Shown: positions 37,195-45,820, numbered from the stretch's first letter. The stretch is DNA of 64,000 nt from Microbacterium sp. MYb62 (GCF_002979475.1 NZ_PCOY01000012.1:38225-102224), one strand, 5' to 3'. Translations and numbers: made by a program. Notes: generated by a model not told the origin, from the sequence alone.

Positions 37195-38787
37195 TCAGCT
37201 CTCGCTCGACACCTCGGCGAGCACCTCGGGCCAGCGCCGTTCCAGGATCCTCCCGCCGAGAACGGCTCCGCCCCAGAGCGCCAGCCCGCCGAACACGACT
37301 CCGAGGGCGAGGCTGACCCAGCCGAGCGCCGGATTCCAGATCGCCGCGATGGCGAATCCGAATGCCGGGGCGCCGAGCGCGAGCGTGATCGGCCCGATGA
37401 TGATCATCGCGAGCAGCGACTGCACCCCGCCCGACGACCCGCGGCCGAAGGGGTTCGCCTCCGGAGCGGGTGCACGGCCGGGGAGGAAGCTGCCCACCCA
37501 AGCTCCGGCGCCTGCGGCGATCGCCGTGAGCCCGATGGCGGCCCCGAGGCTTGCCGGCAGCAGATCGGGCCGTCCGGCAAGAAGGCACGTCGCCACGCAC
37601 AGCGCGATCGTCACGGGGAGCGCGATCAGTCCGAAGCCGAGCAGACGACCTGCCCTGTCCGCCGTACCGCTCACGCCCGTGAGGATGTGCATCGCGACCG
37701 CGTCGTTGTCGTAGGCGATGGCCATCTGCACGATCGTTCCGGCGAGCAGCGCGTTGATCGCCGGGATCAGGATGACGGCGGGGCCGAAGCCGATCGACTC
37801 GTCTTGGAAGCCGTTCATGAGCGATATGCCGATGAAGATCGCGGGCAGCAGCAGGAGCATGACGATGTTCACGACCTGCCGCGGGTCGCGGCGGAAGTAC
37901 CGCAGCGTGCGCGCTGCGATCGCGCCCGCGGGAGTGGCCGGCAGCATCCGATCGAGCAGGCCACCGGAGCGCACGCGACCGCCGCCGCTGCTCTGGATCG
38001 GGGCGACCAGGCGTGCGGCGAGCAGCCCCTGCGCGGCGAACCACAGCGCGACGACGGTCGCGAGGGCGATGAGGAGACGGAGCGCCGCGGAGACGAGGTC
38101 GCCCTGGGCGAGAGAGCCCGAAACGCCGAAGACGGCGCCGAGGGGCGTCCAGCCGACGATCTCGGCGATGCCGGTCAATGCCCCGCCGACATCGCCCACT
38201 CTGGACAGCGCCCCGACCCCGAGGTTCAGCAGCACACCGGACGAGGCGACGAGCACCACTCCGAGCGTCACGACCAGGTCGCGGATGCTGCGCCGGGCCA
38301 GCCAGCCGGCGAGGAGGCCGCTCACGACGCGCGCGCCGAGCACGCAGGTGACGACCGCCACGGGGATCATGATCAGGGCGCTGAACAGCGCCGGCAGGCT
38401 CACCGACCAGCCGAGGAGCATCAGCAGCAGTGCGACCGTCGTCCCGATGCCGCCGATGGTCGTCGCGCCGGCGACCACGAACCCCGGCAGCAGCGAACGT
38501 GCCGTCACCGGCAGCAGGGCGAACCGCTCGGGGGCGAGTGAGTCATCGGCGCTGACCAGGATCGAGCCGATCCACCAGCCGAGGACGATCACGGCGCCGG
38601 TCAGCACGATCGCGGTGACCGCTGCCTCCGGCGCGGCGAATCGCAGCGCCACGAGACCTGCCGTCAGGCCGGCGAGGAACCCCAGAGCGATCAGGCCGGT
38701 GATGATCAGCGTGACGATCATCCACGGATTGCGCGACAGCTGATGGCGCAGCTGCCGCCAGCGCAGGCCTACGAGGAGCGCAACCAC
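37195..38787 (-). CDS. ABC-2 type exporter, large permease
   Basis: A 530-residue inner-membrane protein with about twelve hydrophobic segments, the permease of an ABC exporter whose ATPase is encoded immediately upstream. It begins VVALLVGLRWRQLRHQLSRNPW, with the first span after it (IVTLIITGLIALGFLAGLTAG). A mid-protein cytoplasmic loop carries AARTLRYFRRDPRQVVNIVM, a stretch seen in large ABC-2 permeases of Actinobacteria. The start I use is GTG at 38787, which overlaps the ATPase gene by 19 bp; the frame stays open much further upstream, but that part is antisense-like noise inside the ATPase gene. The exported substrate is unknown. Confidence 0.8.
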   Translation of the reverse strand: MVALLVGLRWRQLRHQLSRNPWMIVTLIITGLIALGFLAGLTAGLVALRFAAPEAAVTAIVLTGAVIVLGWWIGSILVSADDSLAPERFALLPVTARSLLPGFVVAGATTIGGIGTTVALLLMLLGWSVSLPALFSALIMIPVAVVTCVLGARVVSGLLAGWLARRSIRDLVVTLGVVLVASSGVLLNLGVGALSRVGDVGGALTGIAEIVGWTPLGAVFGVSGSLAQGDLVSAALRLLIALATVVALWFAAQGLLAARLVAPIQSSGGGRVRSGGLLDRMLPATPAGAIAARTLRYFRRDPRQVVNIVMLLLLPAIFIGISLMNGFQDESIGFGPAVILIPAINALLAGTIVQMAIAYDNDAVAMHILTGVSGTADRAGRLLGFGLIALPVTIALCVATCLLAGRPDLLPASLGAAIGLTAIAAGAGAWVGSFLPGRAPAPEANPFGRGSSGGVQSLLAMIIIGPITLALGAPAFGFAIAAIWNPALGWVSLALGVVFGGLALWGGAVLGGRILERRWPEVLAEVSSES

Positions 38788-39545
38788 GCGAGCGTCTCCG
38801 TTCCGATGTCGTGTGCTCCCACGAGCGTGAGGAACCGCTGCTGCAGCGAAAGGCCGGCGCGCACCTCGTCGAGAGGACCGTGCGCGAGGAGGCGCCCCTC
38901 GGCGACGATCGCCACCCGGTCGCACATCGATTCGACGAGCTCCATCACGTGGCTGGACAGCACCACGGTGCCGCCGCCGTCGACGAACGACCGCAGGATC
39001 TGCCGGATCGTCTCGCCAGACACCGGGTCGACGGCCTCGAGCGGCTCGTCGAGGATGAGAAGGCGGGGGGCGTGGATGAGGGCGCAGGCGAGACCGATCT
39101 TCTTGCGCATGCCCGCGGAGTAGTCGACGACGAGGGTGTCGCGCGCATCGGCGAGCCCGAGCGCATCGAGCAGCTCGCCGCTGCGCGACACCACCTCGGC
39201 TTCGGGCATGCGCCGCAGCAGCCCGGTGTAGCGCAGAAGCTCCGCGCCGGAGAGGCGGTCCAGCATGCGGATGCCGTCGGGGAGCACGCCCATGCGGGCC
39301 TTCGCCTCCGCGGGGTTCTGCCAGACGTCGGCGCCGAGCACCCAGGCGGTTCCGGCATTCGGACGCAGCAGGCCCGTGGCCATGGCGAGCGTCGTGGTCT
39401 TGCCGGCCCCGTTCGGTCCGAGCAGGCCCAGCATCGAACCGGCAGGGACGTCGAGGGAGAGGTCGTCGACCGCGACCTTCTGCCCGAACTGCTTGCGAAG
39501 TCCGCGGAGGGCGAGGACGGGAGGGGCCGCTGTGGGGTCGGTCAT
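38769..39545 (-). CDS. ABC exporter ATP-binding protein
   Basis: A 258-residue ATPase: Walker A GPNGAGKTTTLAMATGLL, a Q-loop region before GVLPDGIRMLDRLSG, signature VDYSAGMRKKIGLACALIHAP (YSAGMRKK in place of LSGGQ, usual for this subfamily), Walker B LLILDEPLEAVD, and the H-loop VLSSHVMELVESM. ATG at 39545. It forms an exporter with the permease whose gene overlaps its 3' end. Confidence 0.92.
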   Translation of the reverse strand: MTDPTAAPPVLALRGLRKQFGQKVAVDDLSLDVPAGSMLGLLGPNGAGKTTTLAMATGLLRPNAGTAWVLGADVWQNPAEAKARMGVLPDGIRMLDRLSGAELLRYTGLLRRMPEAEVVSRSGELLDALGLADARDTLVVDYSAGMRKKIGLACALIHAPRLLILDEPLEAVDPVSGETIRQILRSFVDGGGTVVLSSHVMELVESMCDRVAIVAEGRLLAHGPLDEVRAGLSLQQRFLTLVGAHDIGTETLAWLRSS

Positions 39546-39620
39546 GGGCCCATCCCATCACGACGGCCGGAGCCGGCACATCAGCCGCGAGGGGGAGTCC
39601 GCGATCGCGCGGACGCCGCG

Positions 39621-40292
39621 TCAGCGGTCGAGCCCGGCGAAGCGCTCGATGTCGCTGTTGGTGCCGGAGACGATGATGAGGTCGTGGTTCGTGACGATGG
39701 TGTTCGCCTCGGCGTAGCGGAAAGGTTTGCCCGGGCTCTTCACGCCGACGACGGTGACCTTGTACTTGGAGCGCACACCCGACTCGTTCAGGCCGACTCC
39801 GCGGATGAACTTGGGCGGGTACATCTTGGCGAGCACGAAGTCGTCGTCGAAGCGGATGAAATCGAGCATCCGTCCGCTCACGAGGTGCGCCACACGCTCA
39901 CCGGCCTCGCGTTCGGGGTAGATGACGTGGTTCGCGCCGACGCGGGCGAGGATCTTGCCGTGCGACTGCGAGACGGCCTTGGCCCAGATCTGCGGGACCT
40001 TGAGGTCGACGAGGTTGGCCGTGATGAGCACGGAGGCCTCGATCGAGGAGCCCACGGCGACGACCGCGACCTGGAAGTCCTGTGCACCGATCTGCCGGAG
40101 GGCGTCGATGTTCTTCGCGTCGGCCTGCACCGTGTGCGTGACCCGGTCGGACCACTTCTGCACGAGCTCGAGGTTGTCGTCGATCGCGAGCACCTCGCGG
40201 TCGAGGCGGTCGAGCTCTCCGGCGCAGGCGGCACCGAACCGGCCGAGGCCGATGACGAGGACGGGAGCGTCGCCCCGGAGGACTTCAACCAA
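39621..40292 (-). CDS. ktrA: Potassium uptake regulator of the KtrA/TrkA type
   Basis: A 223-residue cytosolic gating subunit for a potassium transporter. The N-terminal RCK domain has the dinucleotide loop VLVIGLGRFGAACAGEL and the acidic ends of strands (AIDDN, VVAVGSSIEASVL). The C-terminal RCK-C domain (FVLAKMYPPKFIRGVGL, TIVTNHDLIIVSG) binds c-di-AMP in known relatives. The start is TTG at 40292, preceded by AAAGG on the minus strand and overlapping the transporter gene by 8 bp, so the two are coupled. Confidence 0.93.
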   Translation of the reverse strand: MVEVLRGDAPVLVIGLGRFGAACAGELDRLDREVLAIDDNLELVQKWSDRVTHTVQADAKNIDALRQIGAQDFQVAVVAVGSSIEASVLITANLVDLKVPQIWAKAVSQSHGKILARVGANHVIYPEREAGERVAHLVSGRMLDFIRFDDDFVLAKMYPPKFIRGVGLNESGVRSKYKVTVVGVKSPGKPFRYAEANTIVTNHDLIIVSGTNSDIERFAGLDR

Positions 40293-41715
40293 CGATCGGC
40301 CTTTCCACGGGCAGTGAGTAGTACTGCGTTCGTGATGTCGCGGCGACTGCCGCGGCGAGTGTCACTGTACCAACGCGGCCCATGAAGATGGTCGCGGCCA
40401 TGACGTATGACGCCGAATCGGGAAGCTCCGCCGTGAGACCGGTCGAGAGGCCGACCGTGCCGAACGCCGAGATGACGTCGAACAGGACGTGACTGATGTC
40501 TTCCTTGGTGATCTGGGCGATCACGATCGTCGACAGCGCCACGATCGTCGCACCCCACGCGACGACGCTGAGAGCCACGCGCTGCACGTCGCTCGGGATG
40601 CGGCGCCCGAAGGCCTCGACGGACTGGCGGCCCTTGGCCTCGGACCAGACGGCGATGGCCAGCACGGCGAGCGTGGTGACCTTGATGCCGCCCGCGGTCG
40701 ACGCGGAGCCGCCGCCGACGAACATGAGCATGCTGGCGGCGAGCAGGGACGAGCCGTTCAGGTCGTCCATCTCGATCACGTTGAAGCCGCCGGATCGGGT
40801 CATCGCCGAGAGGAAGAACGCCTGGAACGTGGTGTCGGCGGCATCCATCGACCCGAACGTCTTCGGGTTGTTGAACTCGAGGATGACGAAAACCGCGGCA
40901 CCCAGGATGAAGAGCAGCACCGTCGTGACGAGGGTGAGCTTGGTATGCAGCGACCAGCGCTTCACATGCCACACATGCTTGGCGAGGGTGTAGATGACGG
41001 GGAAGCCGATGCTGCCGAGGAACACGCCCACCATGAGGAGCGAGAGCACGAGGTAGTCGTCGGCGAACACCGCGACACCGCCGTCGTTCGGCGCGAAGCC
41101 CGTGTTCGTGAAGGCCATGGCCGCGAAGTACGGCGCTTCCCAGAGCGCGGCGATGGGGTCGACCCCGGCCATCAGGAGCGCGGGGTAGAGGAGCACGGCG
41201 AGGGTGGCCTCGATGATCAGTGCCGAGACGGCCACGGTGGTCAGCAGCTGGCCGACCTCGCCGAGACGCACGGTCTGGCTCTCGTTGACCACGCCGCCGT
41301 GCGCGCGGAGGGGGTTCGTGTCGCCGGCGGCCATCAGCTTCGCCCGCAGCCCCAGGCGCTTGGAGATCAGCATGCCCATGAGCGAGGCGAGGGTGAGCAC
41401 GCCGAGCGCGCCGATGTTCACGCCAAGGAAGACGACGACATGCCCGAACGGAGACCAGTGGTTGGCCATGTCGACCGTGGAGAGACCGGTGACGCAGATC
41501 GTGGAGACGGCCGTGAACAGGGCATCGCTCAGGGGTGTGACCGTGCCGCTCGCGGAGGCGATCGGCAGGGAGAGGAGCACCGTGAAGACGAGGATCAGCA
41601 GCGCGAAGACGACGATCGCGAAGCGCGAGGGAGACGAGGTAACGAGGTGCTTCACCCAGCCGGCGGCACCTCTGAGGCCCTGTCGTGGGGACGACGCCGA
41701 AGCGATGCCCGACAT
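40285..41715 (-). CDS. ktrB: Potassium uptake transporter, TrkH/KtrB family
   Basis: A 476-residue integral membrane protein that moves potassium together with its RCK partner. It has four repeated membrane-pore-membrane units; pore-loop glycine stretches can be seen around TAVSTICVTGLSTVD, AMAFTNTGFAPNDGG, AMTRSGGFNVIE and ISAFGTVGLSTGL. The family's intracellular gate region (FVGGGSASTAGGIKVTT) is also present. It is the upstream gene of the ktrBA pair and is divergent from an ArsR-type gene with a 107 bp gap. Confidence 0.95.
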   Translation of the reverse strand: MSGIASASSPRQGLRGAAGWVKHLVTSSPSRFAIVVFALLILVFTVLLSLPIASASGTVTPLSDALFTAVSTICVTGLSTVDMANHWSPFGHVVVFLGVNIGALGVLTLASLMGMLISKRLGLRAKLMAAGDTNPLRAHGGVVNESQTVRLGEVGQLLTTVAVSALIIEATLAVLLYPALLMAGVDPIAALWEAPYFAAMAFTNTGFAPNDGGVAVFADDYLVLSLLMVGVFLGSIGFPVIYTLAKHVWHVKRWSLHTKLTLVTTVLLFILGAAVFVILEFNNPKTFGSMDAADTTFQAFFLSAMTRSGGFNVIEMDDLNGSSLLAASMLMFVGGGSASTAGGIKVTTLAVLAIAVWSEAKGRQSVEAFGRRIPSDVQRVALSVVAWGATIVALSTIVIAQITKEDISHVLFDVISAFGTVGLSTGLTAELPDSASYVMAATIFMGRVGTVTLAAAVAATSRTQYYSLPVERPIVG

Positions 41716-41822
41716 CGCTGCCCCCCTCTGGTGTCTTCCTCGGCCGCGCCATGCGGTCGCACGGCGCCGGTCGCCGAGCCTTCGTCATGGTACTCCGTGC
41801 CGGGGACGACTACCCTGATCTC

Positions 41823-42239
41823 ATGACGGACATCTTCGACGTGATCGCAGACGGTACGAGGCGAGACATCCTCCAGCTCCTGCTGCGACGCACGACCGAA
41901 GGGGAGACGGGCACCAGCGTCAGTCAGATCGTCGCCGACCTGGGCATCAGCCAGCCCACCGTGTCGAAGCATCTGAAGGTGCTGCGCGATGCCGAGCTCG
42001 TGACCGTGCGCGAAGACGGGCAGCGCCGTTTCTACAGTCTCGCCGTCGAGCCGCTAGAGGTCGTGGACGACTGGCTGGTCCCCTTCCTGGTGGATGCGTT
42101 CGGCGACGATGCCCCGCACATCGACTACCCCGGCATCCCGCTTCCCGACAGTGCGGCACACGCTGCCGAGGTCGTCGGTCGCGCCGCCGCATCCGCGAAG
42201 CACGTCGTCGCCACGGCCCTCAAGCGGCTGGGCGCCTGA
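41823..42239 (+). CDS. ArsR-family regulator
   Basis: A 138-residue winged-helix repressor: MTDIFDVIADGTRRDILQLLL starts the domain and the recognition helix lies in VSQIVADLGISQPTVSKHLKVLRDAELV. There is no CxC metal-binding motif in helix 3, so it is probably not a classical metal sensor. The C-terminal extension (DDWLVPFLVDAFGDDAPH) is a helix often seen in actinobacterial members. It is divergent from ktrB, which is one possible target. Confidence 0.88.
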   Translation: MTDIFDVIADGTRRDILQLLLRRTTEGETGTSVSQIVADLGISQPTVSKHLKVLRDAELVTVREDGQRRFYSLAVEPLEVVDDWLVPFLVDAFGDDAPHIDYPGIPLPDSAAHAAEVVGRAAASAKHVVATALKRLGA

Positions 42240-42264
42240 GGGAGCAGCGGCGCCCGGAGACACC

Positions 42265-42302
42265 TCGCCCCTGACGACCGGGGGGCGTGTCGTCAGGGGC
42301 GA
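42265..42302. terminator. Bidirectional terminator between convergent genes
   Basis: A perfect 14-bp stem (TCGCCCCTGACGAC at 42265-42278 with its complement at 42289-42302) and a 10-nt G-rich loop, 26 bp after the ArsR stop. The rest of the 195-bp gap up to the drug-exporter permease gene shows nothing I can support. Confidence 0.65.
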
Positions 42303-42434
42303 TCCGCGGATCCCCAGACCCGCGTGGACTCGGCGGTGCCTGCGCGAGTCCTGTGTCGACTGTGGCAGTCGCGGATGAGCGCCCGCCGGAGAACGCCTAT
42401 GCGCCGGCTGGGACGCGGGCGCTCTCCGACGGGA

Positions 42435-43262
42435 TCAGCGTCGTCCGGCCTTGCGGCGGAAGAGCCAGGCGCCCCAGGTCACCGCGATCAGGAGGATGAC
42501 CAGGCACCAGCCGATCGCCCACCATGCTTCGTCCTGCACCGGCGTGTCGGTCAGCAGGCCGCGGATCGTCTCGACGATGGGCGTGATCGGCTGGTTCGCC
42601 GCAACCGGCTGCAACCACTCCGGCATGCTCGCCACCGGCACGAACGCGCTGGAGAGATAGGGCAGGAACAGCAGCACGAATCCGTACCCGTTGGCGCCTT
42701 CGGGGCTTCCTGCGGCGAGCCCGATGGCCGCGAACAGGTAGGTGATGGCGAGGATGTAGAGCGCGATGAGTCCGGCCAGGGCGATCCATTCCCAGACGGT
42801 GGCGCGGGGGCGGAACCCGACCAGTATGCCGACGCCGATCACGATCGCGGTCGCGATGAGATTGCGCAGCACGCTCGCGACGACGTGTCCGGTCAGCACC
42901 GCGCCCGCCCGCAAGGGCATCGTGCGAATCCGGTCGATGATGCCTGTACGCATGTCGTTCGCGACGTACACCGCGGTGGACGACGCGCCGAAACCCGCGC
43001 AGGTGAGGATGATGCCCGGCACCACGTAGTCGACATAGGCGCCGGAGGGATCGATGGCGCCGCCGAAGACCCACGTGAACATGAGCATGAGCATGACCGG
43101 GAGCATGATCGCCATCAGGAGCGATTCCCCGTCGCGCAGGGAATGGCGGAGGCTGCGCCCGACGAACACCGCCTCTGCGGTGAAGCCGCGTAGCCGGGGG
43201 CGCGGCGAGAGGACGGGGGAGGGGGCCGCCGTCGCACGGGACGTGGCGAGAATGGTGTTCAT
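42435..43262 (-). CDS. ABC-2 drug exporter permease, DrrB type
   Basis: A 275-residue permease of the daunorubicin-resistance (DrrB) type with six predicted spans (the first is the LLMAIMLPVMLMLMFTWVF region). It carries the family's VVPGIILTCAGFGASSTAVYVANDMRTGIIDRIRTMP block and the late VANQPITPIVETIRGLL segment. The ATG overlaps the stop of the ATPase gene by 4 bp. Together they should export a hydrophobic drug or lipid. Confidence 0.92.
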   Translation of the reverse strand: MNTILATSRATAAPSPVLSPRPRLRGFTAEAVFVGRSLRHSLRDGESLLMAIMLPVMLMLMFTWVFGGAIDPSGAYVDYVVPGIILTCAGFGASSTAVYVANDMRTGIIDRIRTMPLRAGAVLTGHVVASVLRNLIATAIVIGVGILVGFRPRATVWEWIALAGLIALYILAITYLFAAIGLAAGSPEGANGYGFVLLFLPYLSSAFVPVASMPEWLQPVAANQPITPIVETIRGLLTDTPVQDEAWWAIGWCLVILLIAVTWGAWLFRRKAGRR

Positions 43263-44152
43263 GCGAACTCCTTCGCGGGAGGGGTGGCGAGCGAGGACGA
43301 CGTGACGGCGAGGAACACGTCGTCGAGGGTCGGGCGGCGCAGTGTGACGACCCCGTCTTCACCCTCTTCGTCGAGCAGGTCGAGCGCTCGCCGGAGGTCG
43401 GTGACGGTGCCGTCGGTCGGGATCTCGCGCAGGAGCTCTCCGCGGTCGTCGTGGAGCTCGACCGTGTCCCCTCCCACGCGGGCCTTCAGCTGGGCCGGGG
43501 TGCCGAGGGCGGCGATCACGCCGTCGTGCAGCACCGCGATCCGGTCGGCGAGCTGGTCGGCCTCCTCCAGGTACTGCGTGGTGAGGAACACCGTGGTGCC
43601 CGCGGCCGCCAGCATGCGGATGATGCTCCAGAGGTCGCGGCGGCTCCGGGTGTCGAGGCCGGTGGTCGGCTCATCGAGGAACAGCACCTCCGGGGTCACC
43701 ACGAAGCTCAGCGCGAGATCGAGCCGGCGCCGCATGCCCCCGGAGAAGGTGCGTACGGTACGCGCAGCGGCGTCGGTCAGGTCGAACTGGGCGATGAGGT
43801 CGGCCGCGCGCCGCGTGGCGGCGGCTCGTCCGAGTCCGGCGAGTCGGGCGAACATGACCACGTTCTCCGTCGCGGTGAGCGCATCGTCGACGGCGGCGGC
43901 CTGCCCGGTGAGGCTGATCCGTCGCTGAACCTCCACGGCGTGGGTCCGCACGTCCCAGCCCGCGACCGTCGCCGTCCCGGCATCCGCGGTGTTCAGCGTC
44001 GTGAGGATGTTGATCGTGGTGGTCTTGCCCGCCCCGTTGGGTCCGAGCAGTGCGAAGACCTCGCCGCGACCGACGGTGAAGTCCAGGCCGTCGACCACGG
44101 TCTTCTTGGCGAAGGCCTTGCGCAGGCCCCTGACCTCGATGGCTGTATCCAT
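43259..44152 (-). CDS. ABC drug exporter ATP-binding protein, DrrA type
   Basis: A 297-residue ATPase: Walker A GPNGAGKTTTINILTTL, signature FSGGMRRRLDLALSFV, Walker B VLFLDEPTTGLD, H-loop FLTTQYLEEADQLAD (Gln where many have His, usual for DrrA). The C-terminal ~80 residues form the DrrA-specific domain ending in TLRRPTLDDVFLAVTS. The ATG at 44152 has AAGGGA upstream. It is divergent from a TetR gene, and the 101 bp between them is full of repeats, so it is probably repressed by that regulator. Confidence 0.93.
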   Translation of the reverse strand: MDTAIEVRGLRKAFAKKTVVDGLDFTVGRGEVFALLGPNGAGKTTTINILTTLNTADAGTATVAGWDVRTHAVEVQRRISLTGQAAAVDDALTATENVVMFARLAGLGRAAATRRAADLIAQFDLTDAAARTVRTFSGGMRRRLDLALSFVVTPEVLFLDEPTTGLDTRSRRDLWSIIRMLAAAGTTVFLTTQYLEEADQLADRIAVLHDGVIAALGTPAQLKARVGGDTVELHDDRGELLREIPTDGTVTDLRRALDLLDEEGEDGVVTLRRPTLDDVFLAVTSSSLATPPAKEFA

Positions 44153-44164
44153 CAGTGATCCCTT

Positions 44165-44238
44165 CTGTGTATGACAAAAACTGTGTATGAGCAACGCAAC
44201 TGTGTATGACGGTAACACACTGTTTACTCAATAAACAG
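44165..44238. promoter_or_regulatory. Operator region of the drug exporter and its TetR regulator
   Basis: Three direct copies of CTGTGTATGA (44165-44174, 44181-44190, 44200-44209) are followed by a perfect inverted repeat CTGTTTA-CTCAA-TAAACAG (44220-44238). The inverted repeat ends 15 bp before the TetR ATG and has the size of a TetR operator. The direct repeats lie nearer the exporter gene and may bind a second regulator or extra dimers. Confidence 0.65.
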
Positions 44239-44253
44239 AAGTAGGATGAGCGC

Positions 44254-45186
44254 ATGACCGACATCGAGCCGCCGGAGCTGCCGCGGGGTATCGCCCTCGC
44301 CTGGGGTGTGGCGGCGAATCCGCAACGTGGGCCCAAGCGCGAGATGAGCGTCGAGAAGATCGTGGAGGCCGCCGTCGAGCTGGCCGACACGGACGGGATC
44401 GGTGCGGTGTCGATGGCGGCCGTCGCCGCACGCCTCGGATTCACGCCGATGTCTCTCTACCGTTACGTGACGGCGAAGGACGACCTGCTGCTGCTGATGC
44501 AGGAGGAGGCGACCGGTCTGCCGCCCGAGAGCCATCTCGATGTCGACGGCTGGCGCGGTCGCCTGCTCGCCCTGTACGAGGCGCAGGTGGTCCTCTATCT
44601 CCGTCACCCGTGGATGCTGTCGCTGCCGATCACGGGCTCGCCGATCACCCCGAACAGCTCAGCCTGGTTGGATGCGGGACTCGCCGCCCTCGAGGGCACC
44701 CCGCTCACGGCCGAGGAACGGATGGCGGTGGCGCTCGCGGTCACCGGCCATGCCCGCTGGTGCGGGATCGTGCAGGCCGGCTACACCGAGCAGTCCCGGG
44801 GCAGCGGGCTCACGCCGGCCGAGGTGGCCGCGCGTGAGGCGGCGCTCTTCGATCGCGTGATCACGGCGGAGGAGTTCCCCGCGCTGCGTCGTGCGATCGA
44901 GGACGACGTGTTCCTCTCCGAGGCCGACCCGTTCCGCTTCGCCGTCGAGCGGACCCTCGACGGCGTCACCGCCTACATCGCCGGGCTGGACCGTGGCGAT
45001 GCCCATGCCGAGGTCACCGAGTGGATCGACCTCGACCCGGCCGAGGTGGCGGGCGACCGGCGCCTCAAGGAAGCGCAGAAGGCGGTGCGCGAGGCGGAGA
45101 AGGCGCTGCGCGCGGCGCACAAGATCGAGCGACAGGCGCTGCGCGAGGCGAGGGAGCGACTGGCGAAGGCCCGTAAGCCGGGGTGA
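44254..45186 (+). CDS. TetR-family regulator of the divergent drug exporter
   Basis: A 310-residue regulator with an HTH at about residues 30-75 (MSVEKIVEAAVELADTDGIGAVSMAAVAARLGFTPMSLYRYV) and the TetR C-terminal domain of the drug-exporter type (HPWMLSLPITGSPITPNSSAWLDAGLAAL). The last 50 residues are an unusual charged helix rich in Lys, Arg, Glu and Ala (KEAQKAVREAEKALRAAHK), probably a coiled coil. Spacing and the inverted repeat upstream suggest that it represses both itself and the DrrAB-type genes. The start has AGGATGA before it. Confidence 0.9.
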   Translation: MTDIEPPELPRGIALAWGVAANPQRGPKREMSVEKIVEAAVELADTDGIGAVSMAAVAARLGFTPMSLYRYVTAKDDLLLLMQEEATGLPPESHLDVDGWRGRLLALYEAQVVLYLRHPWMLSLPITGSPITPNSSAWLDAGLAALEGTPLTAEERMAVALAVTGHARWCGIVQAGYTEQSRGSGLTPAEVAAREAALFDRVITAEEFPALRRAIEDDVFLSEADPFRFAVERTLDGVTAYIAGLDRGDAHAEVTEWIDLDPAEVAGDRRLKEAQKAVREAEKALRAAHKIERQALREARERLAKARKPG

Positions 45187-45239
45187 TCCGCTCCCGACGT
45201 GGTCGCCATTCACCTCACTGATCACATGAGCCACACAGG

Positions 45240-45269
45240 TTTACACGCGTCCCAGGTACCACATAGAGT
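45240..45269 (+). promoter_or_regulatory. Candidate promoter of the BldC-like gene
   Basis: TTTACA (45240-45245) and TAGAGT (45264-45269) are separated by 18 bp and end 27 bp before the ATG. This is a reasonable housekeeping-sigma match. Confidence 0.4.
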
Positions 45270-45296
45270 GTGCACATCGAGAAAGGGGTACGTGGG

Positions 45297-45488
45297 ATGC
45301 CCGAGGTTCCTGACGTCCGATTCCTCACCGTTGCTGAGGTTGCAGAGTTGATGCGCGTCTCCAAGATGACCGTCTACCGGCTGGTGCATGCGGGGGAGTT
45401 GCCAGCCGTCCGATTCGGGCGCAGCTATCGCGTGCCGGAATCCGCTGTGGCCGATGCGCTGCAGCGGCCGATCGCCGACGTGGGCTGA
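45297..45488 (+). CDS. bldC: BldC-like MerR-type small DNA-binding protein
   Basis: A 63-residue protein that is just one winged-helix/excisionase-type domain: VRFLTVAEVAELMRVSKMTVYRLVHAGELPAVRFGRSYRVPESAV. In Streptomyces BldC binds DNA head-to-tail on direct repeats and controls development; in non-sporulating relatives its role is less clear. The ATG at 45297 gives the expected size and has AAAGGGG upstream; a GTG at 45270 is in frame but overlaps the candidate promoter. Confidence 0.85.
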   Translation: MPEVPDVRFLTVAEVAELMRVSKMTVYRLVHAGELPAVRFGRSYRVPESAVADALQRPIADVG

Positions 45489-45596
45489 CGTCGACGGCTG
45501 CATGCGGCTCTTGCGTCTGCGGGCGATGGAGGCGTGTGACAGTCGAGGCCTTCGGGTTTGCTAGACTGACCCGAGGCATTTTCCGTGCCCGTACCC

Positions 45597-45620
45597 GGGT
45601 GTCCGATTTCGGCGACACCC
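45597..45620 (+). promoter_or_regulatory. Stem-loop in the leader of the bS22 gene
   Basis: GGGTGTC (45597-45603) pairs with GACACCC (45614-45620) around a 10-nt loop, 24 bp before the start codon. It could be a binding site for ribosomal-protein autoregulation or end a transcript from upstream. Confidence 0.4.
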
Positions 45621-45644
45621 AGCCACTGACTTAGTGAGGTTTCC

Positions 45645-45743
45645 GTGGGTTCTGTCATCAAGAAGCGCCGCAAGCGCATGGCGAAGAAGAAGCACCGCAA
45701 GCTGCTTCGTAAGACTCGCCACCAGCGTCGCAACAAGAAGTAA
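45645..45743 (+). CDS. Ribosomal protein bS22 (AURKAIP1/COX24 domain)
   Basis: A 32-residue, extremely basic peptide (MGSVIKKRRKRMAKKKHRK, then LLRKTRHQRRNKK) made mostly of Lys and Arg. It matches the AURKAIP1/COX24 domain and the small-subunit protein bS22 seen in mycobacterial ribosome structures near the decoding site, a relative of mitochondrial mS38. The start is GTG at 45645, with GAGG 6 bp upstream. It is its own transcription unit: a leader stem-loop lies before it and a strong UUCG-capped hairpin right after it. Confidence 0.92.
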   Translation: MGSVIKKRRKRMAKKKHRKLLRKTRHQRRNKK

Positions 45744-45749
45744 GCGACC

Positions 45750-45788
45750 AGACACGAGCGCCTGTCTTCGGACGGGCGCTTTGTGTCT
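45750..45788 (+). terminator. Terminator of the bS22 gene
   Basis: A 10-bp stem AGCGCCTGTC / GACGGGCGCT closed by a TTCG tetraloop (45757-45780), extended by AGACAC (45750-45755) with GTGTCT (45783-45788). It starts 6 bp after the stop codon. The UUCG cap makes it very stable. Confidence 0.75.
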
Positions 45789-45820
45789 CTGCCGCAGCTC
45801 CGCCCCGCCGAGAGGATGTC

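Noticed and set aside
44165..44209. Three 10-bp direct repeats as a CRISPR array
   Set aside because: Repeats are too short, spacers are 6 and 9 bp, and no cas genes are present; the position between divergent genes fits an operator.
45270..45296. GTG at 45270 as the start of the BldC-like protein
   Set aside because: It would add nine unrelated residues and begins within or at the candidate promoter; the ATG at 45297 has a better ribosome binding site and gives the family's length.
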